Part shown: positions 37,077 to 45,013 of the stretch, in pieces
How positions within the stretch are numbered: the stretch's first letter is position 1
How the letters are laid out: each line of letters starts with the position of its first letter
DNA from: Polaromonas sp.
Lineage (GTDB): Bacteria > Pseudomonadota > Gammaproteobacteria > Burkholderiales > Burkholderiaceae_C
Assembly (NCBI RefSeq): GCF_012927415.1
Contig: NZ_JABBPF010000030.1
Span: 1-48,712, forward strand
Direction: 5' to 3'
Length of the DNA: 48,712 bases
Made by a program: the position numbers and the translations under genes
Notes under the pieces: generated by a model
The model's database searches: none
What the model was told of the DNA's origin: nothing
What the model saw: the letters and a program-made list of their open reading frames with translations, nothing else

Positions 37077-37445
37077 ATGCGTAAAAAATCATCCACTCCC
37101 AATCGCGCCTTTCGGGTTGCCGACCAGATCCAGCGGGATCTGACGGATCTGATTGCCCGCGAGCTGAAAGACCCGCGTGTCGGCATGGTGACGGTGCAGG
37201 CGGTTGAAGTCACGCCTGACTATGCGCATGCCAAGGTTTTTTTCAGCGTATTGGTTGGTGATCCGAAAGAGTGTGAAGAGGCGCTCAATCAGGCTGCCGG
37301 CTTTTTGCGCAACGGCCTGTTCAAGCGCCTGATGACGCATACCGTGCCAACACTGCATTTTCACTTCGACCGCACCACCGAACGCGCAGCTGATTTGAAT
37401 GCCTTGATTGCCAAGGCGGTTTCTTCGCGCGCGCAGGACGACTGA
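37077..37445 (+). CDS. rbfA: Ribosome-binding factor A
   Basis: A single KH-type 30S assembly factor of 122 residues. Seen: [44 protein letters not shown] and [14 protein letters not shown], all family-typical. ATG 37077 gives the normal N-terminus [13 protein letters not shown]. Spacing from infB is 83 nt, wider than elsewhere in the operon. Followed by a repeat-containing gap before truB. Confidence 0.95.
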   Translation: MRKKSSTPNRAFRVADQIQRDLTDLIARELKDPRVGMVTVQAVEVTPDYAHAKVFFSVLVGDPKECEEALNQAAGFLRNGLFKRLMTHTVPTLHFHFDRTTERAADLNALIAKAVSSRAQDD

Positions 37446-37452
37446 GTTCGCA

Positions 37453-37527
37453 CCGTTTCCCTTTGACAGGTTCAGGGACAACGGTGCCAACGAAGCGCCG
37501 GGCCAGCCCGCGCGCTGAGCCTGTCGG
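37453..37527. repeat. Interspersed inverted repeat (GACAGGTTCAG type), copy 2
   Basis: The arms GACAGGTTCAGGG (37465-37477) and CTGAGCCTGTC (37515-37525) are inverted around a GC-rich centre in the rbfA/truB gap, ending 7 nt before the truB start. The arm orientation is opposite to that of the copy at 21498-21564. Confidence 0.65.
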
Positions 37528-37532
37528 AATTT

Positions 37533-38567
37533 ATGACGCAACCAATTCTTCATCGCCAAAAGATTCAGCGACGTCCCGTGCATGGCGTGCTGCTGCTTGA
37601 CAAGCCGCTGGGTCTGTCGAGTAATCAGGCCTTGCAAAAAGCCAAATGGCTGCTGCGCGCTGACAAGGCCGGACATACCGGCACGCTCGACCCGCTGGCC
37701 ACTGGCATTTTGCCGCTGTGCTTTGGCGCAGCAACCAAATTCAGCCAGCTTCAGCTGGAAGCGGACAAGACCTATGAGGCGGTGCTGCTGCTGGGCCAGA
37801 AAACCACGACCGCTGACGCTGAAGGTGAGGTGATCGAAACGCGACCCGTGCCCGAAATCACGCCCGAACTCCTGCAGGCCATGACGCTGCGCTTCACCGG
37901 CCCGCTGGCGCAAATACCGCCCATGTACTCGGCGCTTAAAAAAAATGGTAAGGCGCTTTACGAATACGCGCGCAAGGGCCAGGAAGTCGAGCGGGAAGCG
38001 CGCCGCATCACCATTTTCAAGCTGGATATGCTTCTGGTCCATGTGTCACGGACACAGGCAGCTATTAAAATCATAGTGAGCTGCAGCAAGGGCACCTACA
38101 TCAGGACGTTGGGCGAAGACATCGGCGAGGCCCTGGGTTGCGGTGCGCACCTGGGTTCTTTGCGCCGAATCGAAACCGGCGGTTTTGTGGCTGCGCAATG
38201 TGTGACGCTGTCGGCGCTGGAGGCAATGACCGAAGCCGAACGTGAAGCCTGCCTGCTACCGCCGCAATCGCTGGTGGCAGCCTGTCCCTCTGTCACATTG
38301 GACGCCGATAATGCAGGACGTTTTTTGAGCGGTCTGCGACGTCGGGGCCATGCTGGCCAGTGGGGCGCCGATGCGCCGATGGTGCAGGTTTACGGCACGG
38401 CACCCGTTGCGTTCCTGGGCTCGGCCCACGTCACTGCAGACGAATTGATTCCCCAGCGCTTGCTCAGTCCTCTTGAAATACAGGACATCCTGCAAGCGGC
38501 CCAGATTTCTACGCCAAGTTCCGCAGTCATGCCATCGGGCAACGGAGCTGTCTCTTTTCAACACTAA
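37533..38567 (+). CDS. truB: tRNA pseudouridine-55 synthase TruB
   Basis: Makes pseudouridine 55 in the T-loop of tRNAs. The 344 residues include HGVLLLDKPLGLSSNQAL, the catalytic-aspartate motif HTGTLDPLATGILP, IPPMYSALKKNGKALYEYAR and CSKGTYIRTLGEDIG, plus a C-terminal PUA-like region. A 41-nt repeat copy lies in frame at 38037-38077, in the strand just before CSKGTYIR (encoding VHVSRTQAAIKIIV). The segment is a few residues longer than in E. coli. The frame is intact, so the insertion is tolerated. Confidence 0.95.
   Translation: MTQPILHRQKIQRRPVHGVLLLDKPLGLSSNQALQKAKWLLRADKAGHTGTLDPLATGILPLCFGAATKFSQLQLEADKTYEAVLLLGQKTTTADAEGEVIETRPVPEITPELLQAMTLRFTGPLAQIPPMYSALKKNGKALYEYARKGQEVEREARRITIFKLDMLLVHVSRTQAAIKIIVSCSKGTYIRTLGEDIGEALGCGAHLGSLRRIETGGFVAAQCVTLSALEAMTEAEREACLLPPQSLVAACPSVTLDADNAGRFLSGLRRRGHAGQWGADAPMVQVYGTAPVAFLGSAHVTADELIPQRLLSPLEIQDILQAAQISTPSSAVMPSGNGAVSFQH
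38037..38077 (+). repeat. 41-nt interspersed element, copy 3 (inside truB, sense)
   Basis: Begins GTCCA, has ACGG at 12-15, GCTAT at 25-29 and ends TAGT. Read in phase 0 like the hrpA and yejF copies, and visibly richer in A/T than the flanking gene at its 3' end. Confidence 0.68.
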
Positions 38568-38602
38568 CCCCGTACCCGTTTCAAGTCTCCAGAAAGCGAA
38601 CC

Positions 38603-40426
38603 ATGAGTCAAAAACAGATCCGTAACATCGCCATCATCGCCCACGTCGATCATGGCAAGACCACCATGGTCGACCAATTGCTGCGTCAGTCCGGCACCTT
38701 TGCCGAGCACGAGAAAGTTGTCGACACGGTGATGGACAACAACGCCATTGAAAAAGAGCGTGGCATTACGATTCTGGCCAAGAACTGCGCCGTGACCTGG
38801 GAAGGCACGCACATCAACATCGTTGACACGCCCGGCCACGCCGACTTCGGTGGCGAAGTGGAACGCGCCCTGTCCATGGTCGACGGCGTGGTGCTGCTGA
38901 TCGACGCGCAGGAAGGCCCCATGCCACAGACGCGCTTTGTGACCAAGAAGGCGCTGGCCCTGGGCCTCAAGCCGATCCTGGTGGTAAACAAGGTGGACAA
39001 GCCCGGTGCGCGGCCCGATTGGGTGGTCAACGCGGCTTTCGACCTGTTCGACAAGCTTGGCGCCACTGATGAACAGCTCGATTTTCCTGTGGTTTACGCC
39101 TCCGGCATCAACGGCTGGACATCCATGGAAGAGGGCGCGCCGAATGAACAGTGGGGCCCCGACATGTCGGCCCTGTTCAATACCGTGCTCCAGCATGTGC
39201 CGGCCCAAAAGGGCGATCCGGCAGCGCCGCTGCAACTGCAGATTTCGGCGCTGGACTTTTCGACCTTCGTGGGGAAAATTGGCGTCGGCCGCATCAGCGC
39301 CGGAACCATCAGGCCGATGATGGACGTGGTAGTGATGGAGGGCCCCGACGGCAAGGCCGTCAAAGGGCGTATCAACCAGGTGTTGACCTTCCAGGGACTG
39401 GAACGCGTGCAGACCACGGAAGCGGGTCCGGGCGAGATTGTCCTGATCAACGGCCTGACTGACATCGGCATTGGCGTGACGATCACCGACCCGGTCAATC
39501 CGGCACCGCTGCCCATGCTCAAAGTCGATGAGCCGACCCTGACGATGAATTTCTGCGTGAACACCAGCCCGCTGGCCGGCCGTGAGGGCAAGTACGTCAC
39601 CAGCCGCCAGATCTGGGACCGCCTGCAAAAGGAACTGCAACACAACGTGGCCCTGCGCGTCAAGGAAACCGCTGAAGAGGGTATCTTCGAGGTCATGGGC
39701 CGCGGCGAACTGCACCTGACGATTTTGCTGGAAAACATGCGTCGCGAAGGCTACGAACTGGCAGTGTCCAAGCCACGCGTCGTCATGAAAGATGTAGACG
39801 GCGTGCGTCACGAACCGATCGAACTCGTTACCGTCGATATCGAGGAACAGCACCAGGGCGGCGTGATGCAGGCTTTGGGCGAACGCAAGGGCGACCTGAG
39901 CAGCATGGACCCGGACGGACGCGGCCGCGTGCGCCTGGAGTACCGCATCCCGGCGCGTGGCCTGATCGGTTTTACCAATGAATTCCTGAACCTGACGCGC
40001 GGTTCAGGTCTGATCTCCAACATCTTCGACAGTTACGAGCCGCACAAAGGCGACATCGGTGGCCGTAAAAACGGCGTACTGGTTTCCATGGACGCGGGTG
40101 AAATTTTCACCTACGCGCTTGGCAAGCTGGACGACCGCGGCCGCATGTTCGTCAGGGCCAACGACCCGGTGTCCGAAGGCATGATTGTCGGCATCCACAG
40201 CCGTGACAACGATCTGGTGGTCAACGCCACCCGCACCAAGCAACTGACCAACTTTCGCGTCAGCGGCAAGGAAGACGCGATCAAGATTACCCCACCGATC
40301 GAATTGACGCTGGAATACGGCGTGGAATTCATCGAGGACGACGAGCTGGTCGAAATCACGCCTAAATCGATCCGTCTGCGCAAGCGCCACCTGACGGAAA
40401 GCGAGCGCAAGCGCGCTGGCCGCTGA
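38603..40426 (+). CDS. typA: Ribosome-associated GTPase TypA/BipA
   Basis: A translational GTPase of 607 residues, standard length. G-domain motifs: AHVDHGKTT near residue 14, DTPGHADFGGEVERAL, NKVDKPGARPDWV. EF-G-like domains III and V follow, and a C-terminal BipA domain with RIPARGLIGFTNEFLNLTRGSG. Acts in ribosome assembly and stress or cold adaptation. It is 35 nt after truB on the same strand, probably part of the same transcript, and is followed by junction repeat D and a terminator. Confidence 0.96.
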   Translation: MSQKQIRNIAIIAHVDHGKTTMVDQLLRQSGTFAEHEKVVDTVMDNNAIEKERGITILAKNCAVTWEGTHINIVDTPGHADFGGEVERALSMVDGVVLLIDAQEGPMPQTRFVTKKALALGLKPILVVNKVDKPGARPDWVVNAAFDLFDKLGATDEQLDFPVVYASGINGWTSMEEGAPNEQWGPDMSALFNTVLQHVPAQKGDPAAPLQLQISALDFSTFVGKIGVGRISAGTIRPMMDVVVMEGPDGKAVKGRINQVLTFQGLERVQTTEAGPGEIVLINGLTDIGIGVTITDPVNPAPLPMLKVDEPTLTMNFCVNTSPLAGREGKYVTSRQIWDRLQKELQHNVALRVKETAEEGIFEVMGRGELHLTILLENMRREGYELAVSKPRVVMKDVDGVRHEPIELVTVDIEEQHQGGVMQALGERKGDLSSMDPDGRGRVRLEYRIPARGLIGFTNEFLNLTRGSGLISNIFDSYEPHKGDIGGRKNGVLVSMDAGEIFTYALGKLDDRGRMFVRANDPVSEGMIVGIHSRDNDLVVNATRTKQLTNFRVSGKEDAIKITPPIELTLEYGVEFIEDDELVEITPKSIRLRKRHLTESERKRAGR

Positions 40427-40428
40427 CT

Positions 40429-40510
40429 TGACCCCACGCCCGCCGCTTTGCTTACTGCGCTGCCTTACCAAGGGCGGCGGGCATGACTTGGGGTGGCTTG
40501 GCGCAGTAGC
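40429..40510 (+). repeat. GC-rich junction repeat, copy D (after typA)
   Basis: Begins TGACCCCACGCCCGCCGC in effect (40433 onward), then CTTACTGCGCTGCC and AAGGGCGGCGGGC, the same block order as copies A and C. It begins a few bases after the typA stop codon. Confidence 0.6.
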
Positions 40511-40555
40511 CTTTCCTCGCCCCCACGCCATGCGCGTCAGGCCGAAAGGCTTTCC

Positions 40556-40585
40556 AAAGGGCCACTGCAACCCAGTGGCCCTTTT
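40556..40585 (+). terminator. Intrinsic terminator after typA
   Basis: A perfect 12-bp stem AAAGGGCCACTG (40556-40567) / CAGTGGCCCTTT (40573-40584) with a 5-nt loop and a short T run. It closes the truB-typA transcript about 130 nt after typA, with repeat D in between. Confidence 0.85.
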
Positions 40586-40621
40586 CTCGTTTGCAGATGC
40601 CTGTAATTGACAGGGGGTTTC

Positions 40622-41497
40622 ATGAAGCTCACGCATTCCCGTGCTGTTGCACTGATGGTTCTCATTACCCTGATGTGGTCGATCGCCGGTGTCGTGACCC
40701 GGCAGCTTGAGGTGGCTCGCAGCTTTGAAGTGACGTTCTGGAGAAGCTTTTTCACCGTCGTTTCTCTGTTGTTCATCCTGCCTTTTTTTCAGGGCAGGGC
40801 GGTTTTTTCGGGTATTCGCAAAGGCGGCTTTGTGTTTTGGCTGTCAGGCGTTTGCTGGAGTGTGATGTTTACCGCCTTCATGGTAGCGCTCACCCTCACG
40901 ACCGTGGCAAATGTCCTGGTGACGATGGCGATCGGACCCTTCGTCACCGCCTTGCTGGCACATGTCTTTATTGGCCACCGGATTCCGCCACGTACCTGGT
41001 TGGCCATTGCGGTCGCCAGCGCCGGTATCGCCTGGATGTATGGTGGGCAAATGGAGCTGGGCAGCCAGCTCGAAGGGACGCTGGTGGCGCTGATGGTTCC
41101 GATCGCAGGCGCCTGCAACTGGACAGTGGTGCAACACAGCCGCAGCCATGGCAAAAGCATCGACCTGGTGCCCGCCGTACTGGTTGGTGCGGTGATTTCC
41201 TCGCTCGCCACCTTGCCGCTGGCTTTTCCTTTTTCGGCTACGCCGCATGACGTGGGCCTGCTGGCCCTGCTCGGGCTGGTTCAGCTGGCCATCCCCTGTG
41301 TGCTGGCGGTACGCTGCGCCGGTGTTCTCAAGGCACCCGAGGTGGCCCTTCTGGCCTTGCTTGAAGTGATTTTTGGCATTCTGCTGGCATGGTTTGGCGC
41401 AAATGAGGTGCCTGGCGCCAGCGTGCTGGCCGGTGGTGCGCTGGTCATTGGTGCGCTGGTCGTCAACGAATTGATTGGATGGAAACAAAGAGCATGA
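40622..41497 (+). CDS. DMT-family transporter (two EamA domains)
   Basis: A membrane protein of 291 residues with about ten hydrophobic helices arranged as two EamA repeats (about 5-140 and 150-285). An opening with VLITLMWSIAGVVTRQL is typical of drug/metabolite exporters of the RhaT/EamA group. ATG 40622 follows AGGGGG at about 40611-40616. Substrate unknown. Its stop overlaps the ATG of the next gene (41494), indicating coupling to an acyl-CoA enzyme; a metabolic link is only inferred. Confidence 0.85.
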   Translation: MKLTHSRAVALMVLITLMWSIAGVVTRQLEVARSFEVTFWRSFFTVVSLLFILPFFQGRAVFSGIRKGGFVFWLSGVCWSVMFTAFMVALTLTTVANVLVTMAIGPFVTALLAHVFIGHRIPPRTWLAIAVASAGIAWMYGGQMELGSQLEGTLVALMVPIAGACNWTVVQHSRSHGKSIDLVPAVLVGAVISSLATLPLAFPFSATPHDVGLLALLGLVQLAIPCVLAVRCAGVLKAPEVALLALLEVIFGILLAWFGANEVPGASVLAGGALVIGALVVNELIGWKQRA

Positions 41498-42669
41498 CAA
41501 CTGAAATGACGATGGCTACAACTGAAAAGAAGAGCGGCGATATCCTGATGGAGTGTCGCGGCGACGTCGGGCTGATTACCCTGAACCGGCCCAAGGCGCT
41601 CAACGCGCTGTCATTGCCGATGGTACGTGAGCTGCTGGTCACGCTGCGCGCATGGCGCGATGATCCGGCCGTTCTTGCTGTGGCTATTCGCGGCACCAAC
41701 AAAACTGGCCGTCCAGGAACGCCTGAAAGCTTCTTTGGCGGCTTTTGCGCCGGTGGCGATATCCGCTTTTTCCATCAGGCGGCTTTGGCCAATGATTCAG
41801 CGCTGGACGATTTTTTTACCGAGGAATACACCCTCAACCAGCTGGCCCAGACCTATCCCAAACCTTATATTGCGTTCATGGACGGCGTGGTGATGGGCGG
41901 CGGCATGGGAATCAGCCAGGGTGCAAGCGTCCGCATTGTCACCGAACACACCAAAATAGCCATGCCCGAGACCAACATCGGCCTGTTTCCAGACGTCGGG
42001 GGCGGCTACTTTCTGAGTCGTTGCCCGGGCCATGTCGGTGAATACCTGGCCTTGACGGGTGACGTGATTGGCGCGGATGCAGCGATTGGCTACGGCCTGG
42101 CGGACGTCAAGTTTGACGCGGCCAGGTTGCCAAGCCTCTGGGAGTCCCTGGCCACTCAGGCATTTGACTCCAGTGCACAGGTCGAGCAATGGATTGCTAC
42201 TGAATTAATAGCTGACAGTAACCGTACTATCTGGACGACAAGCGAAATTGATGCCTATTTCTCGTTATTGCGGGTAAAACACATCGTCGATGCACTGGAG
42301 GCCTCGACGGATTCCTGGGCCATCAAGACGGCCGCCACTTTGCGCAAGCGCTCACCGCTGATGCTGCATGTGACGCTGGAGCAAATCCGCCGGGCCCGCA
42401 GCATGACACTGGCGGATGATCTGCGCATGGAGCGTGACATGGTGCACCACTGCTTTCATCTGCGGCCGGGTGCAGCGAGCGAGACGGTCGAAGGCATTCG
42501 CGCGCTGGCCGTCGACAAGGATTACCAGCCGAAGTGGAACCCGGCACGCATCGAGGACGTGAAGCCCGGGATGGCCGAAGCGTTTTTTGCCAGCCCGTGG
42601 CTGCCGCAGGCGCATCCGCTTCGCGAGTTTCAGGAATCCGCAGCCATGGTGGGGCTGCAGAGTGATTGA
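41494..42669 (+). CDS. Enoyl-CoA hydratase/isomerase family protein, 3-hydroxyisobutyryl-CoA hydrolase-like
   Basis: A crotonase-fold protein of 391 residues, the HIBCH (ECH_2) size. Motifs: ITLNRPKALNALS, the oxyanion region FCAGGDIRFFHQ, MDGVVMGGGMGIS and MPETNIGLFPDVGGGYFLSR with the acidic residues used by hydrolases. Likely role: 3-hydroxyisobutyryl-CoA hydrolysis in valine breakdown; a related hydratase activity is possible. ATG 41494 overlaps the upstream stop; an ATG 15 nt earlier also exists. An antisense copy of the 41-nt repeat sits in frame at 42196-42236, encoding ATELIADSNRTIW. Confidence 0.88.
   Translation: MTTEMTMATTEKKSGDILMECRGDVGLITLNRPKALNALSLPMVRELLVTLRAWRDDPAVLAVAIRGTNKTGRPGTPESFFGGFCAGGDIRFFHQAALANDSALDDFFTEEYTLNQLAQTYPKPYIAFMDGVVMGGGMGISQGASVRIVTEHTKIAMPETNIGLFPDVGGGYFLSRCPGHVGEYLALTGDVIGADAAIGYGLADVKFDAARLPSLWESLATQAFDSSAQVEQWIATELIADSNRTIWTTSEIDAYFSLLRVKHIVDALEASTDSWAIKTAATLRKRSPLMLHVTLEQIRRARSMTLADDLRMERDMVHHCFHLRPGAASETVEGIRALAVDKDYQPKWNPARIEDVKPGMAEAFFASPWLPQAHPLREFQESAAMVGLQSD
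42196..42236 (-). repeat. 41-nt interspersed element, copy 4 (inside HIBCH-like gene, antisense)
   Basis: The reverse complement begins GTCCA, has ACGG at 12-15, GCTAT at 25-29 and ends TAGC, gapless with the others. Its orientation is opposite to the gene, yet the coding frame has no stop across it. It shares CCGTACTAT.TGGACG with the hrpA copy (15 of 16). Confidence 0.7.
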
Positions 42670-42674
42670 CTGAT

Positions 42675-43526
42675 TTACAGCTGCCGGTACACGAGTTCGG
42701 CCAGCTGCATCAACTCAGCCTGGGACAGCGCGCCACTCAGGGCATAGCCAAATCCCTGATCTACCCAGTAAAACGAGGGCACCGGACCATCGCCGCTGTA
42801 ACGGAAAGCGGTTTCCGTGCCGGACATTTTGGGTGCAGCGTCGTTCCCGGGCGAACCGTTGGTTGGTGCGCTGCCATCCACCCTCCCAAGGTAGAGCGTG
42901 ACACGCGCGCCAGCCAGGTTCTGGAACATGAACTGCGCTCGGGCGCCGCCTTCGCCAGGCAGCAGGCGCCCCCCGACCAGTTCATACCCTCGCGTCGCCA
43001 GCACCGGCACCTTGAGAGGTCTGTCAAGACGTTTTGACAGCCATTGCACCAGGTGGTCCTGCTGGGCGGCAGTCACTTCAACCGGGTGCCGGACTTCTGG
43101 GGAATACACCGCATAGGCCAATGAGGCCTGGTGCACAAATGCCTGGGTCGAACGGGTCTGCCCCGCAGCTGCCATCTTTCGCGTTGCCGCACCGCCCAGC
43201 TCGTCATGCGACAGCCAGCCCACGCCAAAAGCCAGCACCACCGCTGCAGCCAGGCCGCCCCAACGCCACCACTGGTCGAGCTGTTGCCGGCTCTTTTGCC
43301 CGCGGCGCGCGGCAGCCAGCAGGGTTTCAGGGATCGCTTCGTCCAGCAATGAGCAATGCAAGGCACGCAGGGCTTCTCGTTGAGCCTGCCATGCATGCAG
43401 GGTTTCCTGTGCGTCTGCGTTGAGCGCCAGCCGCGCTTGGGTATCGGCCTGCTGGTCTGCGGGCAGACGCCCATCGACCAATGCGTTGATCTTGTCTTGC
43501 ATGAGCTCGTCGTTTATTTTTTCCAT
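42675..43526 (-). CDS. Anti-sigma factor (membrane, RseA/ChrR-like organisation)
   Basis: A protein of 283 residues with a short cytoplasmic N-terminal sigma-binding region (LMQDKINALVDGRLPADQQ pattern, about 5-60), one membrane helix (WWRWGGLAAAVVLAFGVGWL, about 86-105) and a long periplasmic part. This topology is typical of anti-sigma factors encoded directly after an ECF sigma gene, which is the case here (14-nt gap). No zinc-binding HxxxCxxC motif is seen. It would hold the ECF sigma inactive until a periplasmic signal arrives. The signal is unknown. Confidence 0.85.
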   Translation of the reverse strand: MEKINDELMQDKINALVDGRLPADQQADTQARLALNADAQETLHAWQAQREALRALHCSLLDEAIPETLLAAARRGQKSRQQLDQWWRWGGLAAAVVLAFGVGWLSHDELGGAATRKMAAAGQTRSTQAFVHQASLAYAVYSPEVRHPVEVTAAQQDHLVQWLSKRLDRPLKVPVLATRGYELVGGRLLPGEGGARAQFMFQNLAGARVTLYLGRVDGSAPTNGSPGNDAAPKMSGTETAFRYSGDGPVPSFYWVDQGFGYALSGALSQAELMQLAELVYRQL

Positions 43527-43539
43527 GGTCTTCTATGCC

Positions 43540-44091
43540 TTATTTCAGTCGCCTGAGCGGGGCGAGGAATACGGCGGGAGCGGCCTGACTGGCGACTGCA
43601 GGATCTGCAGGAAGGGCGCTGTCCATCAGCTCTCGTAGACGTGCTCGGCCGCGCGACAGACGCGACATCACGGTGCCCACAGGAACAGCGGTGACTTTGG
43701 CTACCTCTTCATAGGACAGGTCTTCCAAGGTGACCAGCAACAGCACCACGCGCTGGTCTTCGGGCAATCGCAGCAGGCAGCGTTGCAGGTCCAGCGAGTG
43801 CGAACTGCCAGCGTCTGGCGCCACCAGTTCATGCTCGACGTCCTCCACATTCACCGTGATTCCGGCGCCAGCCTGCCGGATGGAGCGGCGCACCTGATTG
43901 ACGAAAATGTTGTGCATCAGCGTGAACAGCCAAGCGCGCAAGTCGCTGCCTGCCGTCCATAAACGCCATTTGGAGCAGGCCCGCTCCAGCGTGTCCTGTA
44001 CCAGGTCGTCGGCCATCCAGGCGTCGCCGGTGAGCAAGCGCGCATAACGGCGAAGGCTGGGAATGTGGTCGGTCAACGGGAAGTCGGTCAT
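43540..44091 (-). CDS. ECF-type RNA polymerase sigma factor
   Basis: A sigma factor of 183 residues with regions 2 and 4 only. Region 2: YARLLTGDAWMADDLVQDTLERACSK then LRAWLFTLMHNIFVNQVRR. Region 4: LPEDQRVVLLLVTLEDLSYEEVAKV..VPVGTVMSRLSRGRARLREL. It is followed by its anti-sigma gene on the same strand and preceded by a hypothetical gene and a COG4315 gene that carries a candidate ECF promoter, suggesting autoregulation. Confidence 0.93.
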   Translation of the reverse strand: MTDFPLTDHIPSLRRYARLLTGDAWMADDLVQDTLERACSKWRLWTAGSDLRAWLFTLMHNIFVNQVRRSIRQAGAGITVNVEDVEHELVAPDAGSSHSLDLQRCLLRLPEDQRVVLLLVTLEDLSYEEVAKVTAVPVGTVMSRLSRGRARLRELMDSALPADPAVASQAAPAVFLAPLRRLK

Positions 44092-44115
44092 GGGTCTGCC
44101 AAGGGGGTATGTGCC

Positions 44116-44493
44116 CTATCGTAGCCTCAGGTTCGCTCGGTTTGAATGCATGCCAAAGGGCAGCAATCCGTCGAACAGCGCGCTGATGCTGTCCAGCTGG
44201 CAGCGCGCTTCGCGTTCGCCATGATGCGCTGAAGGCACCTGCATCAGTTCGCTGCGCAAATGCCAGAGCGTGTTGGCGTCCTGACAATAACGGATGCGCT
44301 GGTCAATGCGCCGGTCAATGCGCCGGTCGTCGGGCGCTCGAGCGCTTTCAGGCCCGACGATGGAATCCAGCGCCTGCAGCATCGCCTGGCGAATATCATC
44401 AGGCGTTGCAATGCCCGAAGGGTGGGGTGCCCCGAGCAGCAGGCTGGCCATCCAGCGGCTGCCGCAAGCTGGGCGAACTTTGTCCATCAGCAT
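44116..44493 (-). CDS. Hypothetical protein in the ECF sigma operon
   Basis: About 125 residues from ATG 44493, which lies 5 nt after the stop of the COG4315 gene. Not a family I recognise. It has an N-terminal part MLMDKVRPACGSRW.., a region IATPDDIRQAMLQALDSI resembling helix-forming segments, and a central Arg/Asp repeat (DRRIDRRIDQRI) from a 12-base tandem repeat at about 44294-44330. No signal peptide or membrane helix is obvious. Longer 5' extension to 44592 overlaps the COG4315 gene and is rejected. Probably co-transcribed with the sigma factor 24 nt downstream. Confidence 0.55.
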   Translation of the reverse strand: MLMDKVRPACGSRWMASLLLGAPHPSGIATPDDIRQAMLQALDSIVGPESARAPDDRRIDRRIDQRIRYCQDANTLWHLRSELMQVPSAHHGEREARCQLDSISALFDGLLPFGMHSNRANLRLR

Positions 44494-44498
44494 GGCCG

Positions 44499-44861
44499 TC
44501 AGGGTTTGGCGACGTGCCAGACGTTCGTGAAGCCGTCGCCCGCCTTGCTGTCCTTGAACCAGAAATAAAGCAGTTTGCCGTTGATGGCCCACTGTTTTTT
44601 ACCCTCATTTTGCGTCACGCTCATGCAGGCCCCCATGGGCTGGTCGGTTTCGGCAACCATCAGCGGGGGCCAGTTGCTGACGCAGGGGCGATTACAGGCA
44701 GATTTGCCGCTGCTGGCCTTGTCACTGCCAAACACATACCTGTCATGCCGTTGGGGCCGGCCAGCGTGCCGTCGGCGATCGTTGCGGCGTGGGCAGCACT
44801 GGGGGGGACGCACGTCCTCCTCGGGGGCAGCAGTAAGGAAAGCGACGGTTAACAATTTCAC
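44499..44861 (-). pseudogene. COG4315-type secreted protein with two compensating frameshifts
   Basis: The C-terminal half is a typical COG4315 (Lipoprotein_15) repeat protein: SGKSACNRPCVSNWPPL, GKKQWAINGKLLYFW, AGDGFTNVWHVAKP. The start GTG 44861 has GGAG six bases upstream and begins like a signal peptide (MKLLTVAFLTAA). Between 44741 and 44800 the expected sequence SAAHAATIADGTLAGPNGMT appears only in another frame. The open frame as it stands reads out of frame there. One extra base, probably in the seven-base C/G run at 44801-44807, and one missing base near 44739 explain this. It is real decay or sequencing error; the product of the uncorrected ORF would lack a proper signal region. 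Confidence 0.7.
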
Positions 44862-44902
44862 AGTGTTCTCCGATGGATGCAGATGATGTCTACAACCGGG
44901 TG

Positions 44903-44928
44903 AACATTTGCATGACCGGGTTTATTCC
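44903..44928 (-). promoter_or_regulatory. Candidate ECF-sigma promoter upstream of the COG4315 gene
   Basis: The minus strand has GGAATAAA (44921-44928) followed after about 15 bases by GTTC (near 44902-44905). A GGAAT-type -35 is typical for ECF sigma factors and the site is placed about 40-65 nt before the GTG start of the operon. The -10 match is weak. Confidence 0.4.
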
Positions 44929-45013
44929 ATCGGGGAAAAATATTTTTGAACTCGTCCGGCTGGCTTCGTCGGCCTCGCCCGGCTGTCCAGTCCGCAAGCG
45001 GCAGGCTGCGGCT

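Noticed and set aside
38564-39853. A 429-codon open frame on the minus strand
   Set aside because: Antisense to typA, with no ribosome site or family features.
44820-44856. Similarity of the COG4315 signal region (minus strand CGTCGCTTTCCTTACTG) to junction repeat D
   Set aside because: About 20 matching bases, but the same stretch also makes a plausible signal peptide start with a good ribosome site; too short to call a repeat insertion.
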